From assembly GCF_032062135.1 (NCBI RefSeq), contig NC_092859.1:107725473-107789472 (forward strand): 64,000 nt of DNA, read 5' to 3'. The notes under the pieces are model-generated. The model made no database searches. It had not been told where the DNA came from and saw only the letters and a program-made list of their open reading frames with translations. Positions 62,206 to 64,000 of this stretch are shown in pieces. The position numbers and the translations under genes were made by a program. Source of the stretch: Pyxicephalus adspersus. Its lineage: Eukaryota; Chordata; Amphibia; Anura; Pyxicephalidae. Within the stretch, counting starts at the first letter, position 1; each line of letters starts with the position of its first letter.

Positions 62206-63614
62206 GTAAGTTTTCTATTAGCAATAACAGCAGTTGTTTGTGCCATATATACAGGCTGCATAGTAGGCACACTAGGTAGAGACAAGGTAGCTTTTTCCAT
62301 CATTTGCATAAATGCAGTCATCTTACGGTATATATGCTTATTTACACATTTTCCCAATAATCTAAGATAGATTCAAATCAGTAAATACAATCAAATACAA
62401 AAGTAATCAAAATCAAATACCTTGTGGTAAAATTACTGAGAACATCACATATATGATAATATTTGAAGACTATTTCCCAGAAACCCATTCTTTTACTAAA
62501 AGGGAAATACCATTCAATACTGAAAGTACAAGCATTGGCCTGTAAGAACTAGTTAACAACAGCGGTTCTTGTATTTTTTTTTTTTTGAGGATTCATTTAA
62601 TACTTCATCTACTTTTTTACGTATAATTCTAGGTTTAAGAACTTTTTACTTTCAGGCACAAAAACATTTACTCCAAATATTTCTCAGTAGTGAAATGGAA
62701 GATAAACCCACTTATTGAACATCTAACAGCTTTGTACACCCAACTTTTACTAGAAGAAAGTAGCAGTGATATTATTATTAATATTAATTATTATTATTAA
62801 TAATAATAATATTAATAAACTGTATTTTCAAAGCACCAACATATAAGTTTTACAATAAGTACAATAAGTTTTACAATAAGTTGTGCAGACCATCTATTAT
62901 ATACCAGCTGCAGAAAACTACAGAAAGAAATACCAGACCAGCATCCCTGCAGAGGATAGGAAACTGGTCTTTATTACAGTAAGCAACACAAAGCACAGTT
63001 CCACACTGGATTACAAAAATCACACCAAGATTTGAGTACTTTTACAATATTTGCTTATTCTTAAGTTCACCTGTGCAACTGTGCCTATTTTGTTACAAGA
63101 AAAAGACTTTTATGACAATTTAGGTCAAACTAGTTGCTGTAGGTGGTTTCAATTGTTTCCTATAAGATGAAATGTTGGCATGACCATAGATGGTTATGTT
63201 TCTAAGTAAGGTGAATGTTATCATTTGTGAATACATATACATTGAACAGTGTTCAAATTAGAAGTCAATATGATATCACTGAGACACTCCAGAAGTGTAA
63301 AGCCTTGGTGCCATTAAAAAGTAATCGCTAATAAAACTTCTAGTGGTTTAGTACTTCTCTACATCAAATTTTTTTAAAGGAGTTGTCCACTTCAGTAAAA
63401 AATAGTATGCTTATTTGTAAACATGTGGTTTCTCAGATTTGCAAGGATTGTGAAGCAACTACAACAAGGGTCCTGAGCCAAATGGAGCTAGTGAAAAGTT
63501 GTAAGGGAACTAGGCAGCAAAGCTTTTAATGCATCGGATTGAGGAGACTGTATGCTGTATGCTGAGCCAATGAAAGTGAGGCATAATATCTAACATGTGA
63601 TTTTTATTTTGCAG
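62206..63614 (+). other. FRMD4A intron of about 1.4 kb
   Basis: This intron has donor GTAAGT and acceptor TTTTGCAG, phase 2. It includes an ATT-rich SINE-tail relic with short tandem repeats (62770-62884). Nothing else was recognised. Confidence 0.9.
62770..62884 (-). mobile_element. ATT-rich SINE-tail relic with short tandem repeat
   Basis: The run ATTATTATTAATATTAATTA leads into AATAAACTGTATTTTCAAAG and CACCAACATATAAG, a decayed form of AAACAGGATTTATATAGCGCCAACATAT (given here in two blocks in the other copies). It is followed by three copies of ACAATAAGT (62852-62881). Confidence 0.55.
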
Positions 63615-63672
63615 TTACATGAGTATTGTAGAATCCCTTCCTACTTATGGAGTGCATTATTATGCAGTTAAG
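63615..63672 (+). CDS. FRMD4A: FRMD4A exon: F2 to F3 border, NYMSIVESLPTYGVHYYAVK
   Basis: This 58-base exon starts with T, completing the Asn codon from the previous exon, then encodes YMSIVESLPTYGVHYYAVK and ends in phase 0. It is identical to the human FRMD4A segment as remembered and lies at the end of the F2 lobe, just before the F3 (PH/PTB-like) lobe. The acceptor TTTTATTTTGCAG ends at 63614 and the donor GTAAGC starts at 63673. The next exon (expected to continue DKQG...WWLG) lies to the right of the window, so the gene is truncated here by the window edge. Confidence 0.96.
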
Positions 63673-64000
63673 GTAAGCCAAGAAATTATAAATGTGTACC
63701 TCTGCTTGAAATTTAAAACAGAGTGTGCTTTATCAGGTGCCTTAGTAAGCAACAAATGAGTCTGTTTTCAGATTTCAGTCTGATCAAAGGATCGTCTTTA
63801 AGGATTTTTTAAAATATTATAGTGCCAAAAAAACCCACAATGGTCATACAACTTTGTAAGGTAACATAAACATTGCCCTTCAAAAAAGAGAAAAAAATGG
63901 AAAATGGGGCAAAAAATGGAAATGGAAAACTCACTAATAAAATTAATGTATTGCATATAGGTTTAAGGGGTTTGTTTGAATTTGTTTAAGGCCCATCTAT
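63673..64000 (+). other. FRMD4A intron, left end only
   Basis: This begins with the strong donor GTAAGC and runs off the window. It is A-rich, and no feature was seen apart from a purine-rich stretch near 63883-63930 with repeated AAAATGG. Confidence 0.85.

Overview
The window is vertebrate nuclear DNA. Seven short exons lie in long introns with consensus GT-AG borders, surrounded by dense interspersed repeats. The repeats (palindromic DNA-transposon miniatures, TTAA-flanked elements, hAT relics, and a SINE whose tail reads like 'GCGCTGCGTAATATGT') resemble repeats I associate with frogs, so an anuran, probably neobatrachian or ranoid, is the best guess. That assignment rests on memory of repeat families, not on a search.

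One protein-coding gene is recognisable. It is the 5' (FERM-domain) part of FRMD4A on the plus strand. Exons sit at 9372-9437, 36039-36123, 44105-44161, 48619-48641, 61503-61586, 62140-62205 and 63615-63672. Their reading phases fit together from 36039 to the window end, and the peptide follows FRMD4A rather than FRMD4B. The gene enters from the left (position 9371 is a splice acceptor) and leaves on the right (the donor at 63673 has no partner exon here). FRMD4A is a cytoplasmic scaffold that links PAR-complex polarity proteins to Arf6 activation through cytohesins. The exons here cover the F1 and F2 lobes of the FERM domain.

The main anomaly is that the expected exon or exons encoding about 63 residues of the F1 lobe (between the MTEG exon and the FYIES exon) could not be found by eye in the 26.6 kb interval 9438-36038. 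Splice phases show that such coding sequence must exist, because direct joining would break the frame.

The rest is intronic. 1-9371 holds three hAT-like elements (2048-2462, 2677-3199 with a frameshifted BED-finger transposase relic, 3751-4090), a palindromic miniature element and a further inverted-terminal element. 9438-36038 holds several palindromic elements, two TTAA-flanked elements, SINE tails, and a single long imperfect hairpin (31706-31911) that matches no other repeat seen here. 36124-44104 holds a large TA tract, a second copy of the hairpin-bearing TTAA element in opposite orientation, and a nearly full SINE. 44162-48618 holds a TTAA element with a nested hAT-like insertion. 48642-61502 holds SINE copies, one palindromic element and long stretches without visible features. 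No rRNA, tRNA, CRISPR or second protein gene was recognised. The open reading frames of 60-147 codons look like chance frames or repeat sequence, apart from 43997-44200, which runs through a real exon into flanking intron.
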